From DATMQA01 sp035566895 (GTDB lineage: Bacteria; Verrucomicrobiota; Verrucomicrobiia; Limisphaerales; UBA8199): a stretch of 64,000 nucleotides of DNA. The notes beneath the pieces were generated by a model. That model was not told the DNA's origin, did no database searches, and worked only from the letters and a program-made list of their open reading frames with translations. The stretch lies in the NCBI GenBank assembly GCA_035566895.1, contig DATMQA010000162.1:27136-91135 (forward strand), written 5' to 3'. How positions within the stretch are numbered: the first letter of the stretch is position 1; each line of letters begins with the position of its first letter. Of this stretch, positions 44,434 through 53,800 are shown one piece after another. Made by a program: the position numbers and the translations under genes.

Positions 44434-47400
44434 CTAGAAGGACTGCTGGCTCAATAGCCGGAAGAACATTTGCGGCCCGGAATTTACGTTGATGGTGAAG
44501 GGGCTGATGTTGGTGGCAATCGGCGCCCAAGGTCCGGTGACGTTGGTGGCCGAGTAGAGGATGCAGGAGCCAGTCCAGTTGAGGACGAGGTTGGTGCCAT
44601 TGACCAGGCCCGAACTGAGGGTGGGGAAGAACGGACCCGGGGTGGGATACAACTGGGTCATGGGGATGATCTGTTTGAACTGGCTAGGGCTGGACCAGCT
44701 TAATTGGGCGACGGCGCCGCCAGTTTTTTCAAAGTACTCCATCAGGAGGTCGTATTTCTGGTTGGCGGTCAGCGTGATGGTGCCGCTCTTTTCGGTGGGC
44801 GGCTGGGCGTTCCAGTTATTGACGACCAGTTGGCCATTGACCCAGAGACGGGAGCCGTCGTCACTGGTGGTGTAGAAGGTGTAGGTCTGAGAGTAGAACG
44901 GCTGGACCTGGCCGTGCCAGCGCACGTCAACGTAATCAGCATTTCCAGGCCCAATGTTGCCGGTGCCGAAGTTGAAGTTGATGGTGGGGTCGATCTGACT
45001 GGCGAACGGCGGGCCGTCGAAGGGATCGGGCGGAGTGGCGGTGGCGTAGGTCAGGAGATCATAATAGTCACCGGCGAGGCCGGTGCCGGTGCCGGGAGTG
45101 CCGACGGTAAGGAGGGCGAGTTGGCTGCTGATGCTTTGGCCCAGCACGTCGGTGATGGTGACGAAATAAGCTCCCCCGTTGGCGGCCTGGGCGTTGGGAA
45201 TGGCAAGGGAGCTGGCAGTGGAGATGATGTTGGTCACGCCGTTGGTAATGGCGGTCCATTGGTAGGAGTAGGCGGGCAGGCCGTTGGAGACGCCGACGGT
45301 GAAGGAGGCAGTGCTGCCGGGGGCAATGACCTGATCGGCGGGCTGGTTGGTGATGACCATCTGGGTATCCAAATAGGCGACGGAGCTGGTGACGCTGCCC
45401 AGGCCGAGGGGGTTGGTAATAACAACGCTGTAGAAGCCCAGTTGGCTGAGTTGCACGCCGTAGGTGTCCAGGGTGCGGTTGGTGGCGTTATTGATAGAGG
45501 CGGCGGTGCCGGTCGGGCTGGTGCCATGAAAGCGCCACTGGAATTTCTGGGGCGAGCCGATGGACATAACGTCCATGAATCCAACGCCGCCCAGGGTGGG
45601 AACGAGAAAGGTTCGCGGCTGGGCGCAGATGGAGAGCGAGGCGACTTTGGGCGCGAGGCTGAAGGCAATGATGCCGTTGGCAGTATCGAGGGTGTAAACG
45701 CGGGTGCCGTCCGGGGAGAAATCCACGGCGCCGGTGCCGAAGCTTCCACTGGAAGTGGCGAAGGTCTTATGATCAATCGGCAGGTTATTCCCGGTGGTAG
45801 CAAGGGTATTGAGGTCGAACAGATTCATCGAGTGTGCCGAGCCGGTCACCTGGCTAGTGGCATCGGCTATAAGCCGCTGATTCGGTATATCAACCCCGAT
45901 CGGTCCGAACGTCGCGTTGGTACCGAAATCCAGGCAAGTGTACGAGGCAGTGAGGCTAGCGACGCTCGAGGGCGGGCCGTTAAAGGAACTATAGCGGACA
46001 GGATTGCCTCCGCCCGTGGTTTCACCATAGAAGGTGTTGCCGCAGCCAAAGGCCAAGCCTAAGCGGACAACGTTGTTAGGCAGGCCAGTGATTGGTCCCA
46101 GCACGGTGAGAGCGAAATTCGTGGCGTCAACCGACGTGAACATCGCGACGGTGTTGACAGGTCCGGGCGCGTTTTGGCTGTTTCCAGACATGATAATCTG
46201 TGTGCCGGCTCCCGAACCTCGCACCACGAAGTCATCACCGACACGTCCGCCCAAGGCGACAATAGAAGGATCGATACCAGCGATGGCGAAGGCAACCGTG
46301 GGTTGCGAATTCTCGTCCTGCCACCGGTAAATCCTTAGGGCTGAAGTGGTCCCTCCGCACAGATTACAGACGTAGATGACGCCATCATCGGCGACGTCCA
46401 CGAGGCTGAGTTTGAAGGTCCCTGGTCCGTTGGTGATGTAAGTGGTATCGGGCAACTGCACGTTCAGCTTACTGATGTAATGACCGTCATTGCCGCCGAA
46501 GATCCCGATCCCGCCGCCATTTGCCCCGTCGATGCCCGCGCTACCGGCGCGGCTGACCAGCAGGACGTGGCCGGTCTTGGGATTATACGCCAGGCCGCGT
46601 TCCGTGCTGCCGCTCGTGACCCATTTGGCCCAAGTAGCGTTCGTCGAGCTGTTGGGCGGAATGACCCACAACTGGCTCAGAATGTTCTCGACGCTGAAGC
46701 TCCAGGTATTCGTGCGCCGGGTGGAGTTGCTGTCGGTGAAGGCCAGTTGGTTGGTGTGCGTCGTATTGGGATTGAACAAGGAAACTGGCTGGAAGTGGAC
46801 GGTGGTAATTCCGGAGTTGCTGTTGATGACGGGGGAAACAACCGCCCCATCCAGCAGCAATTGAATAGTATTGGTCTGGACGGTGATGGTTCCATCAACC
46901 AGGGTGGCGTCGATTGAGCTGCCGCGTGGGACACCAGTCTGGCCAATGGCTGGATTGACCGAACGGATATAGGGCAGGGTCTGAGCTGCGCGGAAGGCCG
47001 GCACATAGATGGCTTGATTGGTATCATTGATCAGGGTCCGGTTTCCGCTGCTATCCTCCGAGAAGAACTCGAGGCTCGGATTGTCCGCAGTGGGATTAAC
47101 CGCTTCGATGCCGCCGACAAAGTAGAGCAGACGGAAGGGGTAATAACCGCTTTGAACTACGGAGAAACTGACGGTGGTGTCGGCCGCGGCGCGGACGCCG
47201 TCCACTTTGCTCTCTTCCAGGGCGAAGGCATCGGGGATAGAGGCGGCTGTCAGCCGGAACCCGTCGGAGCTATTGACCCCGAGGGTATAGAGTTGGCCGG
47301 CGGTCAGGTTCAAATAGGTCACCACTTCCATGGCGGCATTGGTATCCCCACCGGTGGTGCCGGGAAGACCCGGGATGGAATTGGCCGGCTCGGTCGGAAA

Positions 47401-48681
47401 ATCACCCTGGCCGCCCGCCTTCGAGTAGTTGATGACGTAGCCCTCGTTGGTGGAAGGAGTCGTGGCCTGGTTGAGATAGGGCAAACTGGTATTGGGATCA
47501 ATCAGCAGGTTGGCCAGTTGATTTTCCGCGCGGGCGATGGTGTTGCCCAGGTGCGCATCGATCTGGCTGATGCGCAGGTCGAACCCCTTGTTAGCGCTGA
47601 CGAGCGAAGGGTTGGCGACCAGATTGGTGGGCAGTGCGGCATAGGTTGCGACGGTGAACCCGTAGTTGAGTGTATTGGTGTTGGGCGTGGGCGAGGCGGT
47701 ATCGGCGTACACCAGGCTGACGGTGTGCGACGAGCCCGAGGCGAAGAGCGCCGGATTGGTGTAGGAAATCGTGGTAGTGGGCGCCGAGTAAGTAACCGCC
47801 GGAGTCACAGGTGAGCCATCGAGCTGGAGCGTGATTTTGGTTGTGTCCACCGGCGCGCCATAATCGGTCAGAGTGATATGGATAGGGGAATCACCGCGAA
47901 CGCTGCGTCCGATGGGGGCGAAGTAAGTGGCCAGCGGCATCGGATTGGTGCGGGTCACGATCTGGAGGTTGTCGATGAACTGGTTGTCGTCCTGGCCGCC
48001 GGTGCGGGCGCCAAAACCGAACAAGCCGGCGGTGATGGGGCTGTTGCCGATATTGGCGTCATTGGTGTGCGCATAAATGCCATCGTAAAAGACCTGCACG
48101 GTGCCGTCGGGCGCCCACTGGATGAAGACATCGACAAATGCGTTGGCCCGGATGCTGGCCAGCGGAACGGCATTGGGGCTGACCTCATTGCCGCCGCCCT
48201 TGACATCGATGCCGATGGTATCAGGGGCTACATTTTGGAACGTATCGAATTCGACCGTCAGGCCGGTGCCGGCGCCTTCCTCGGTGATGGCGTTCAGCGG
48301 GAGGTCGGGGGCGAAGTTGAAGCTGACGCCGTCGGCCGCGGAACCGCCGCCGATGAGCATCTTGAAGTTGGCGGTGAAGCTGACGACCGGCGTGCCGGAG
48401 TCGAGATCGTTGGTGATAATGAAGGCGCCGTTTTGGCTGGCGGTGGCGGTCGTGAGTTTGATGCAGCCGCTGTTAGTGTAGCCGCCGGTGGCCGACCAGA
48501 CCGTGTTGGTATAAACGGCGGTGCCCAGCGGCAGGGCGGAATTAAAGTCGGAAAAAAAGCTGCCGGCGGGCGCGGACGACGCCACCAGCAGCGCGGCGGC
48601 GGCCGTCCGCAGGAGCCAGGCAGTGTGGATTTTGAGGTGCCGAGCGAAGAAGCGCATTTGAGCATGGGGTTTCTGGTTCAT
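44434..48681 (-). CDS. Giant exported lectin/Ig/propeller/PA14 protein
   Basis: 1,415 residues from the ATG at 48681; a more upstream start is also open. A signal peptide (TAWLLRTAAAALLVASSAPA) is followed by an L-type lectin domain (FSDFNSALPLGTAVYTNTVW to IDNLQIV, ~30-250). Two Ig-like domains come next around a PA14-like insert (GQLYTLGVNSSDGFRL), then a ~400-residue propeller-like region with YNPKTGHVLLVSR and DFSPDGTRVYTLD. Two further Ig domains precede a second PA14 domain (GLAGDYYDLLT ... YTFYTTSDDGSRLWVNGQLV). The short C-terminal module (LYSATNVTGPWAPI ... FFRLL) is a divergent member of the shared one. L-lectin and PA14 domains bind glycans. A strong terminator follows. It is divergent from the sensor kinase at 49016; the 334-base gap between them contains CATATTCATGTATCACA words and is a likely shared control region. 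Confidence 0.8.
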   Translation of the reverse strand: MNQKPHAQMRFFARHLKIHTAWLLRTAAAALLVASSAPAGSFFSDFNSALPLGTAVYTNTVWSATGGYTNSGCIKLTTATASQNGAFIITNDLDSGTPVVSFTANFKMLIGGGSAADGVSFNFAPDLPLNAITEEGAGTGLTVEFDTFQNVAPDTIGIDVKGGGNEVSPNAVPLASIRANAFVDVFIQWAPDGTVQVFYDGIYAHTNDANIGNSPITAGLFGFGARTGGQDDNQFIDNLQIVTRTNPMPLATYFAPIGRSVRGDSPIHITLTDYGAPVDTTKITLQLDGSPVTPAVTYSAPTTTISYTNPALFASGSSHTVSLVYADTASPTPNTNTLNYGFTVATYAALPTNLVANPSLVSANKGFDLRISQIDAHLGNTIARAENQLANLLIDPNTSLPYLNQATTPSTNEGYVINYSKAGGQGDFPTEPANSIPGLPGTTGGDTNAAMEVVTYLNLTAGQLYTLGVNSSDGFRLTAASIPDAFALEESKVDGVRAAADTTVSFSVVQSGYYPFRLLYFVGGIEAVNPTADNPSLEFFSEDSSGNRTLINDTNQAIYVPAFRAAQTLPYIRSVNPAIGQTGVPRGSSIDATLVDGTITVQTNTIQLLLDGAVVSPVINSNSGITTVHFQPVSLFNPNTTHTNQLAFTDSNSTRRTNTWSFSVENILSQLWVIPPNSSTNATWAKWVTSGSTERGLAYNPKTGHVLLVSRAGSAGIDGANGGGIGIFGGNDGHYISKLNVQLPDTTYITNGPGTFKLSLVDVADDGVIYVCNLCGGTTSALRIYRWQDENSQPTVAFAIAGIDPSIVALGGRVGDDFVVRGSGAGTQIIMSGNSQNAPGPVNTVAMFTSVDATNFALTVLGPITGLPNNVVRLGLAFGCGNTFYGETTGGGNPVRYSSFNGPPSSVASLTASYTCLDFGTNATFGPIGVDIPNQRLIADATSQVTGSAHSMNLFDLNTLATTGNNLPIDHKTFATSSGSFGTGAVDFSPDGTRVYTLDTANGIIAFSLAPKVASLSICAQPRTFLVPTLGGVGFMDVMSIGSPQKFQWRFHGTSPTGTAASINNATNRTLDTYGVQLSQLGFYSVVITNPLGLGSVTSSVAYLDTQMVITNQPADQVIAPGSTASFTVGVSNGLPAYSYQWTAITNGVTNIISTASSLAIPNAQAANGGAYFVTITDVLGQSISSQLALLTVGTPGTGTGLAGDYYDLLTYATATPPDPFDGPPFASQIDPTINFNFGTGNIGPGNADYVDVRWHGQVQPFYSQTYTFYTTSDDGSRLWVNGQLVVNNWNAQPPTEKSGTITLTANQKYDLLMEYFEKTGGAVAQLSWSSPSQFKQIIPMTQLYPTPGPFFPTLSSGLVNGTNLVLNWTGSCILYSATNVTGPWAPIATNISPFTINVNSGPQMFFRLLSQQSF

Positions 48682-49015
48682 GGTGAGTCCGGAGTTGAGG
48701 TTTGAGAGCCGGGTCCGGGGCAAGAATTGCCCGGGCCAGTTTCGGTTTCGGTTGGTTGCCTGCGGCAATCATGAAAGGGCTGTTTAACGCCTGAGCTTCC
48801 ACCGCCGCGGGGCAAAGCGTCAATTATATTAACTAACCTATCGCATCACATATTCATGTATCACATATTGATGTAGGGCCGGGATTTGTCCCCGGGAATG
48901 ACGTAACCGGCCGCGCGTTGGCAGTATCGATGCGCCCGCTTCTCCCGTTTTCCCGGCTCCCCCCGTTTTTGATTTACCCGAACGCGGGCCCGAGCTAGGC
49001 TGGGCGTTGCGCGTG

Positions 49016-52000
49016 ATGAAGTTGGCCAGCCACGACCTTGCGGTGGCGTCGCATCGGTTCCGGCTGATGCTCACGCTGGGATTCCTCCTGCCGATGGGCC
49101 TTGGAGAGGCGGCCTCCACGAACGGAATCCTGCCTTACAGCGTCCGGGTGTGGCAAACGGACGACGGCCTGCCGCAGAATTCGGTCCATGCCATCGCGCA
49201 AACCGCGGATGGTTATCTTTGGGTGGGCACGCGCGAAGGCCTGGCGCGTTTCGATGGAGTGCGTTTCCGGCTGGTGGAGGACAAAGCGGCGCCGGAACTG
49301 AAGCATGGCTGGATCACGGCCTTGTGCGCCACGCGCGAGGGCAGCCTTTGGATCGCTTGTGAAGGCGTGGGGCTGACGCGCTGGAAAGACGGCGCGTGGT
49401 CTCATTTCACCGAGGCCGATGGTGTGCCGGGCAATCAGCCGCGCTGTTTGCTCGAGGCCAGGGACGGTTCCCTCTGGATCGGCGGCGAAGGCGGCGGCCT
49501 GGCTCGCTATCGGGACGGCAAATTCACGCGGATCACCCAAACGCAAGGCTTGGCAGACAATATCGTGCGGAGCATCTGCGAGGACCATCAAGGGAACATC
49601 CGCGTGGCGACCCGACGCGGGTTGAGCAAGGTCAGCCCGGACGGAGCCGTCGGCGGCACGCTCAATTTTGGGGCTGACTACACCGCTAATTCCCTGCGCT
49701 TCGTCTGCGAAGACCGGCACGGGCACCTGTGGGTTGGATCGACCGAAGGCCTTTACTGCCAGGACGGGGAGAAGCGGACGTTCTACGGAATCGGCGAAGG
49801 TTTGCCCGACCATACCATCAATGCCCTGTACGAGGATTCGGCGGGCCAGCTTTGGATCGGCACTTACCTGGGCCTGGCGCGGATGCGGGACGAGAAGCTG
49901 ATCTCGCGACCGAGCAGCGAGGCAGTCTTCGGCGACCTGGTATGGGCGATTTTCGAAGACCGCGAGGGCAATCTCTGGGTGGGCGCCCAGGACGGGCTTT
50001 ACCGATTGAACCCCGCCCGCTTCACCACCTATACCACCGACGAGGGGTTAACCCGCAACAATGTGATGTCGGTCTGCGAAGACCGCTCGGGCACCGTTTG
50101 GATGGGCATCTGGGGCGGCGGTTTGAACGCGATCCGCGGCGACAAGATAACCGCTTACTTGAGCACCAATGCGCTCAGGGATTCGGTGCTCTCGCTGCAC
50201 GAGCGCCGCGATGGCACCCTCTGGCTTGGATTGGAATTTCCGCCCGGCGGGGTGGAGCGCATCAAGGATGGACTGCGCAGCGCGCTGCCCCGGCAAAGCG
50301 GGTTCATCAATGCTGCCGTGCGCGCCATCCAGGAAGACCGCCAAGGCACCGTCTGGGTAGGCACCCGAGCCGGCTTGAATGCTTATCGAGGCAGCACCTG
50401 TGAAGCATTCACCACCAACAACGGTTTGGCGGGAGATGAGGTGCTGGCCCTGTGCGAGGACGCCGAGGGCAATCTCTGGATCGGCACCGAAGCCGGTTTG
50501 AGCCGGCGCAGCGGGGGCAAATTCACCAACTTCACCACGCGCGATGGGCTTTCCCATAACTCGGTCGATGCGCTCTACGAAGACCAGGACCATACTCTTT
50601 GGATTGGGACCAAGGGGGGCGGGCTGAACCGATTCAAGGCCGGCAAGTTTACCGCCTACACGACCCGCCAGGGACTGTTCAGCGACGAAGTTTACGAGAT
50701 CCTGGAGGACGATTACGGTTACTTTTGGTTGAGCTGCCGGCGGGGCATCTTCCGCGTCGCGCGCCGGGAGCTGGATGAGTTGGACCGTGGCAGCATCCGG
50801 GCTCTGGCTTGCACCGTGTTCGGCAAGGCCGATGGACTGGCCAGCGTGCAATGTAACGGTGTGGCCAAGCCCGCCGGCTGGAAAGGCAAGGACGGACGGC
50901 TCTGGTTCCCTACTATTCGCGGCGTGGTGGCCGTCGAGACCAGCGTCAAACTCAATGATAAAGTCCCGCCCGTCCTGATCGAAGAAGTCATCGCCGACCG
51001 AAAGATTCTGGCCGGTAGCGAGTGGCCAGTGACAGGGGAAGAATCGCTCGACACTCGTCACCCGTCACCCGTCACTCTTCACCCTTCACTGGTCACCATT
51101 CCCCCAGGCCGCGGCGAGCTGGAAGTGCACTTCACCGCCCTGAGCTTCCAGGCACCCGAAAAGAACCGGTTCAAATACCTGCTGGAGGGACTGGACTCCG
51201 GCTGGAGCGGACCCGGGCCGGAGCGGACCGCTCATTACCAAAAGCTGGCGCCGGGCAGCTACCGGTTTCGGGTGCTCGCCTGCAATAATGATGGCGTGTG
51301 GAATGAAACCGGCGCTGCGCTATCCGTGGTGCTGTTGCCGCATTACTGGCAGACCTGGTGGTTCAAGGCCGCTATCCTGGCGACGCTCGGCCTGGTGCTG
51401 ACCCTGCTTTATCGGGTGCGCGTGGCGCGGCTGCGCGAGCTCGAACGGCTGCGCATCGAAATCGCCGCCAACCTGCACGATGACGTCGGCGCCCGGCTGA
51501 CCAAGGTGGCGATGATCACCGAATTGGTCGAGCGCGAGACCGGCCTGACCGACCGCATTAAGCCCCACATCGAGGCGGTTTCCCGGACCACGCGGGAAAT
51601 TATCCAGGCCATGGACGAAATCGTTTGGACCATCAATCCCAAGAACGATACGCTCGATCACCTGGCTAACTACATCTTCCAATACGCCCAGGAGTATTTC
51701 CAGAATACGGGGGTGCGCTGCCGCCTGGATGTGCCCGCCCAGTTGCCTGATCGCGCCGTCTCGACCGAAGCCCGCCACAACTTGTTCATGATCGTCAAAG
51801 AGGCCCTCAATAATGTGCTCAAACATGCCGCCGCCACCGAAGTGCGCGTCGGCCTGGCGATGGCGGATTCCCGGATGACCATCACCATCGCGGATAACGG
51901 ACGCGGCTTTTCCCCCGCCCAGGCGCGGGCGGAGGGCAATGGTTTGCAGAACATGAAACAGCGCATGAAACGCATCGGCGGCCGGCTGGACCTCGAGAGC

Positions 52001-52048
52001 AAACCCGGCGCGGGCACCACCATCAAACTCGAAGCGGACGCGGGCTAG
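49016..52048 (+). CDS. Two-component regulator propeller sensor histidine kinase
   Basis: 1,010 residues from the ATG at 49016. After a short hydrophobic leader (LMLTLGFLLPMGLGEAA) come about a dozen Reg_prop units (e.g. DGYLWVGTREGLARFDG, SLWIACEGVGLTRWKDG) making two periplasmic seven-bladed propellers. A Y_Y_Y domain (RFKYLLEGLDSGWSGPGP) follows, then a single transmembrane helix (WWFKAAILATLGLVLTLLY) and a HisKA_3/HATPase_c kinase. Phospho-acceptor His821 sits in NLHDDVG, and the N, G1 and G2 boxes are ALNNVLKHA, ADNGRG and GNGLQNM. No receiver or AraC domain is attached, unlike Bacteroides HTCS. The NarL-type regulator 237 bases downstream is the likely partner. A GTCACCCGTCACC word insert encodes the linker before Y_Y_Y. 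Confidence 0.92.
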   Translation: MKLASHDLAVASHRFRLMLTLGFLLPMGLGEAASTNGILPYSVRVWQTDDGLPQNSVHAIAQTADGYLWVGTREGLARFDGVRFRLVEDKAAPELKHGWITALCATREGSLWIACEGVGLTRWKDGAWSHFTEADGVPGNQPRCLLEARDGSLWIGGEGGGLARYRDGKFTRITQTQGLADNIVRSICEDHQGNIRVATRRGLSKVSPDGAVGGTLNFGADYTANSLRFVCEDRHGHLWVGSTEGLYCQDGEKRTFYGIGEGLPDHTINALYEDSAGQLWIGTYLGLARMRDEKLISRPSSEAVFGDLVWAIFEDREGNLWVGAQDGLYRLNPARFTTYTTDEGLTRNNVMSVCEDRSGTVWMGIWGGGLNAIRGDKITAYLSTNALRDSVLSLHERRDGTLWLGLEFPPGGVERIKDGLRSALPRQSGFINAAVRAIQEDRQGTVWVGTRAGLNAYRGSTCEAFTTNNGLAGDEVLALCEDAEGNLWIGTEAGLSRRSGGKFTNFTTRDGLSHNSVDALYEDQDHTLWIGTKGGGLNRFKAGKFTAYTTRQGLFSDEVYEILEDDYGYFWLSCRRGIFRVARRELDELDRGSIRALACTVFGKADGLASVQCNGVAKPAGWKGKDGRLWFPTIRGVVAVETSVKLNDKVPPVLIEEVIADRKILAGSEWPVTGEESLDTRHPSPVTLHPSLVTIPPGRGELEVHFTALSFQAPEKNRFKYLLEGLDSGWSGPGPERTAHYQKLAPGSYRFRVLACNNDGVWNETGAALSVVLLPHYWQTWWFKAAILATLGLVLTLLYRVRVARLRELERLRIEIAANLHDDVGARLTKVAMITELVERETGLTDRIKPHIEAVSRTTREIIQAMDEIVWTINPKNDTLDHLANYIFQYAQEYFQNTGVRCRLDVPAQLPDRAVSTEARHNLFMIVKEALNNVLKHAAATEVRVGLAMADSRMTITIADNGRGFSPAQARAEGNGLQNMKQRMKRIGGRLDLESKPGAGTTIKLEADAG
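51050..51103. repeat. In-frame CGTCACCCGTCACC word repeat inside the sensor kinase
   Basis: Words CACTCGTCACCCGTCACCC, TCTTCACCCTTCACTGGTCACC encode residues ~679-697 between the second propeller and the Y_Y_Y domain. A partial mirrored arm (GTGGCCAGTGACAGGG) lies just upstream at about 51024-51039. Confidence 0.55.
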
Positions 52049-52049
52049 G

Positions 52050-52200
52050 AAAAGTTAAAAAGGTTAAATGAGTTAAATGAGTTAAATGAGGGATAACAGT
52101 TATGCGAACGCACAAGAAATTTGCGGAACCCGCGCAAGCTTTGAGGGATAGTAGTACAGTTTCCTACTTAACCCATTTAACTCATTTAACTCATTTAACC
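52050..52200. repeat. Mirrored GTTAAATGA word array
   Basis: Left arm: GGTTAAATGAGTTAAATGAG repeated (52062-52090). Right arm: CATTTAACTCATTTAACC repeated (52174-52200). Twenty-seven consecutive bases are perfect reverse complements. The 75-base spacer contains unrelated sequence. It separates the kinase from its presumed regulator. Confidence 0.8.
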
Positions 52201-52285
52201 ATCCGTTCGTCCGGCGGTAACATGTTCGTGTTAATTGCTCGAACTCTGCCGAGGGCGCATAATTCAATCAGGTTTTTGACCGACC

Positions 52286-52912
52286 GTGCCTATTAAAGTT
52301 GCCATTATCGAAGACGACGACTGGATTCGTGAAAATCTCGCCGCGCAAATCAAACGGACGCCCGGCTTCACCTGTGCCGGCAGTTATCGAACCGGAGAAG
52401 AAGCCATCGAGCAGGTCCCCAAAGCTGTCCCGGACGTCATTCTGATGGACATCAACCTGCCCAAAATGAATGGGATCGAATGTGTCCGACAATTGAAAAC
52501 CTTTGTCCCCTCCGCCCAGATTCTGATGCTGACGGTTTATGAGGACAGCGACCGGATTTTCAATTCGTTGCTGGCCGGGGCCAGCGGCTATCTCTTAAAG
52601 CGCACGCCGCAGGCCGAGATCCTCGAGGCCATCGCTGAGGTCCACCGTGGCAACTCGCCCATGACCGGTCACATCGCCCGTAAAGTCGTGCAATATTTCA
52701 ACCAGCGCGGCCACAGCAATACGGAAATCGAAAAACTTTCCAAACGCGAACGCGAGGTCCTGGAAGGCCTCGCTCAGGGCATCCCGTACAAGGAAATTGC
52801 CGACGTCCTGTCCTTAAGCATCGATACTGTCCGCATCCATATCAAAGGCATTTATTCGAAGCTGCACGTCCATTCGCGGGGGGAAGCAGTGGCGAAGTAT
52901 TTGAGGAAATAG
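52286..52912 (+). CDS. NarL/FixJ-type response regulator
   Basis: 208 residues from a GTG start. The receiver domain has phospho-acceptor Asp55 in VILMDINLPKMNG, Thr in LMLTVYED and Lys in LLKRTP. It is joined by a short linker to a LuxR-type helix-turn-helix (LSKREREVLEGLAQGIPYKEIADVLSLSIDTVRIHIKGIYSKL). Phosphorylation would allow DNA binding as a dimer. It sits 237 bases downstream of the propeller kinase on the same strand and is its likely cognate regulator. The divergent giant lectin/PA14 gene is a candidate target. Confidence 0.92.
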   Translation: MPIKVAIIEDDDWIRENLAAQIKRTPGFTCAGSYRTGEEAIEQVPKAVPDVILMDINLPKMNGIECVRQLKTFVPSAQILMLTVYEDSDRIFNSLLAGASGYLLKRTPQAEILEAIAEVHRGNSPMTGHIARKVVQYFNQRGHSNTEIEKLSKREREVLEGLAQGIPYKEIADVLSLSIDTVRIHIKGIYSKLHVHSRGEAVAKYLRK

Positions 52913-52935
52913 AACGCGACGCGGGGAGAGGGTTA

Positions 52936-53010
52936 AAGGGTTAAAAAGGTTAAAACGTTAAATGGTTCCGAACGGTTCAACCATTTAACGTTTTAATCTT
53001 TTTAACCCTT
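52936..53010. repeat. 32-bp mirrored TTAAA word hairpin between convergent genes
   Basis: Arms 52936-52967 and 52979-53010 are reverse complements at 31 of 32 positions, built of GGTTAAA and ACGTTAAATGG words, with an 11-base loop. It lies between the NarL regulator stop and the pseudopilin stop, so it may act as a bidirectional terminator. Confidence 0.85.
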
Positions 53011-53017
53011 GCGCTCC

Positions 53018-53800
53018 CTACTTCGGCGCCGTTGAGGCGCGCGCTAAGCGTTCGAGATCCATGTTGCCCGACTGCTCGGTGCGGTTGGCGCTGAGTTTGA
53101 AGCTGCGCTGATCGCGGTAGCGCCACACTTCCGAGTGGCCGTCGGCAAAGTTCAGCGCGTAACTGTAGCCATGGCGATAAGGAGAAATGGCAGGAAAATC
53201 GAGCCAGATATGCCCGCCCGGGTCAGTGACAAAGAAACCGTCGTTGATGCTCCGCTCGTCTTCATCCACCAGCACCCACAGTTCGGACGGGCGCCGCAGG
53301 TCCGAGTTTTTCGCGTAATACGGCACGTAGCCTTCCGCGCTCGCCGGAATCGGTCCCAATCCCGGGTCGCGTCCGCCCATGAATGAATTCATCGAGTAGC
53401 TCCGCACGCGCGGCACGGTCGCGCCTCCCACCGTGACATTCGATCGGTCTGCCGGACAGTGATAAGCCGACACACTCTGCTCGTAATGATACAACTTCCC
53501 TTGCTCAATCAAATCCGCATTCGCCGCTTCATCCGGTTTAGTCATATCTCCCTGCACCCAGACATAGGGATTGTTGATGGGATAAGACTCGACCAGCAGA
53601 TCGGCGTTATCAGTGTAGTACAAGACCCAGGCTAAACCAAGTTGATGGAGATTTGAGAGACAGGCAGTCCGCTGCGCTTTGATTTTGGCTCGGCTTAATA
53701 CGGGCAACAGCAGCGCGGCCAGAATCGCAATGGTAGCAATCACCGCCAGGAGTTCGAGGAGCGTAAAGCCCCGGCGCCGAATTGACTGACCCAATTTCAT
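53018..53800 (-). CDS. Prepilin-type (type II pseudopilin-like) exported protein
   Basis: 260 residues from the ATG at 53800. The leader SIRRRGFTLLELLAVIATIAI is cleaved by prepilin peptidase after Gly11, giving Phe12 and the conserved Glu at mature position 5. The mature part has CLSNLHQLGLAW, YHCPADRS, SYSMNSFMGG and ends with NFADGHSEVWRY. This is the H-x9-DG type found in many copies in Verrucomicrobia and Planctomycetes genomes. It is not adjacent to the pilus motor genes (57-63.5 kb) and is on the other strand. Confidence 0.88.
   Translation of the reverse strand: MKLGQSIRRRGFTLLELLAVIATIAILAALLLPVLSRAKIKAQRTACLSNLHQLGLAWVLYYTDNADLLVESYPINNPYVWVQGDMTKPDEAANADLIEQGKLYHYEQSVSAYHCPADRSNVTVGGATVPRVRSYSMNSFMGGRDPGLGPIPASAEGYVPYYAKNSDLRRPSELWVLVDEDERSINDGFFVTDPGGHIWLDFPAISPYRHGYSYALNFADGHSEVWRYRDQRSFKLSANRTEQSGNMDLERLARASTAPK

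Noticed and set aside
52102..52296. Small open frame of 64 residues between kinase and regulator
   Set aside because: It is composed mainly of the TTAACTCAT words of the right array arm (LTHLTHLTHLT).
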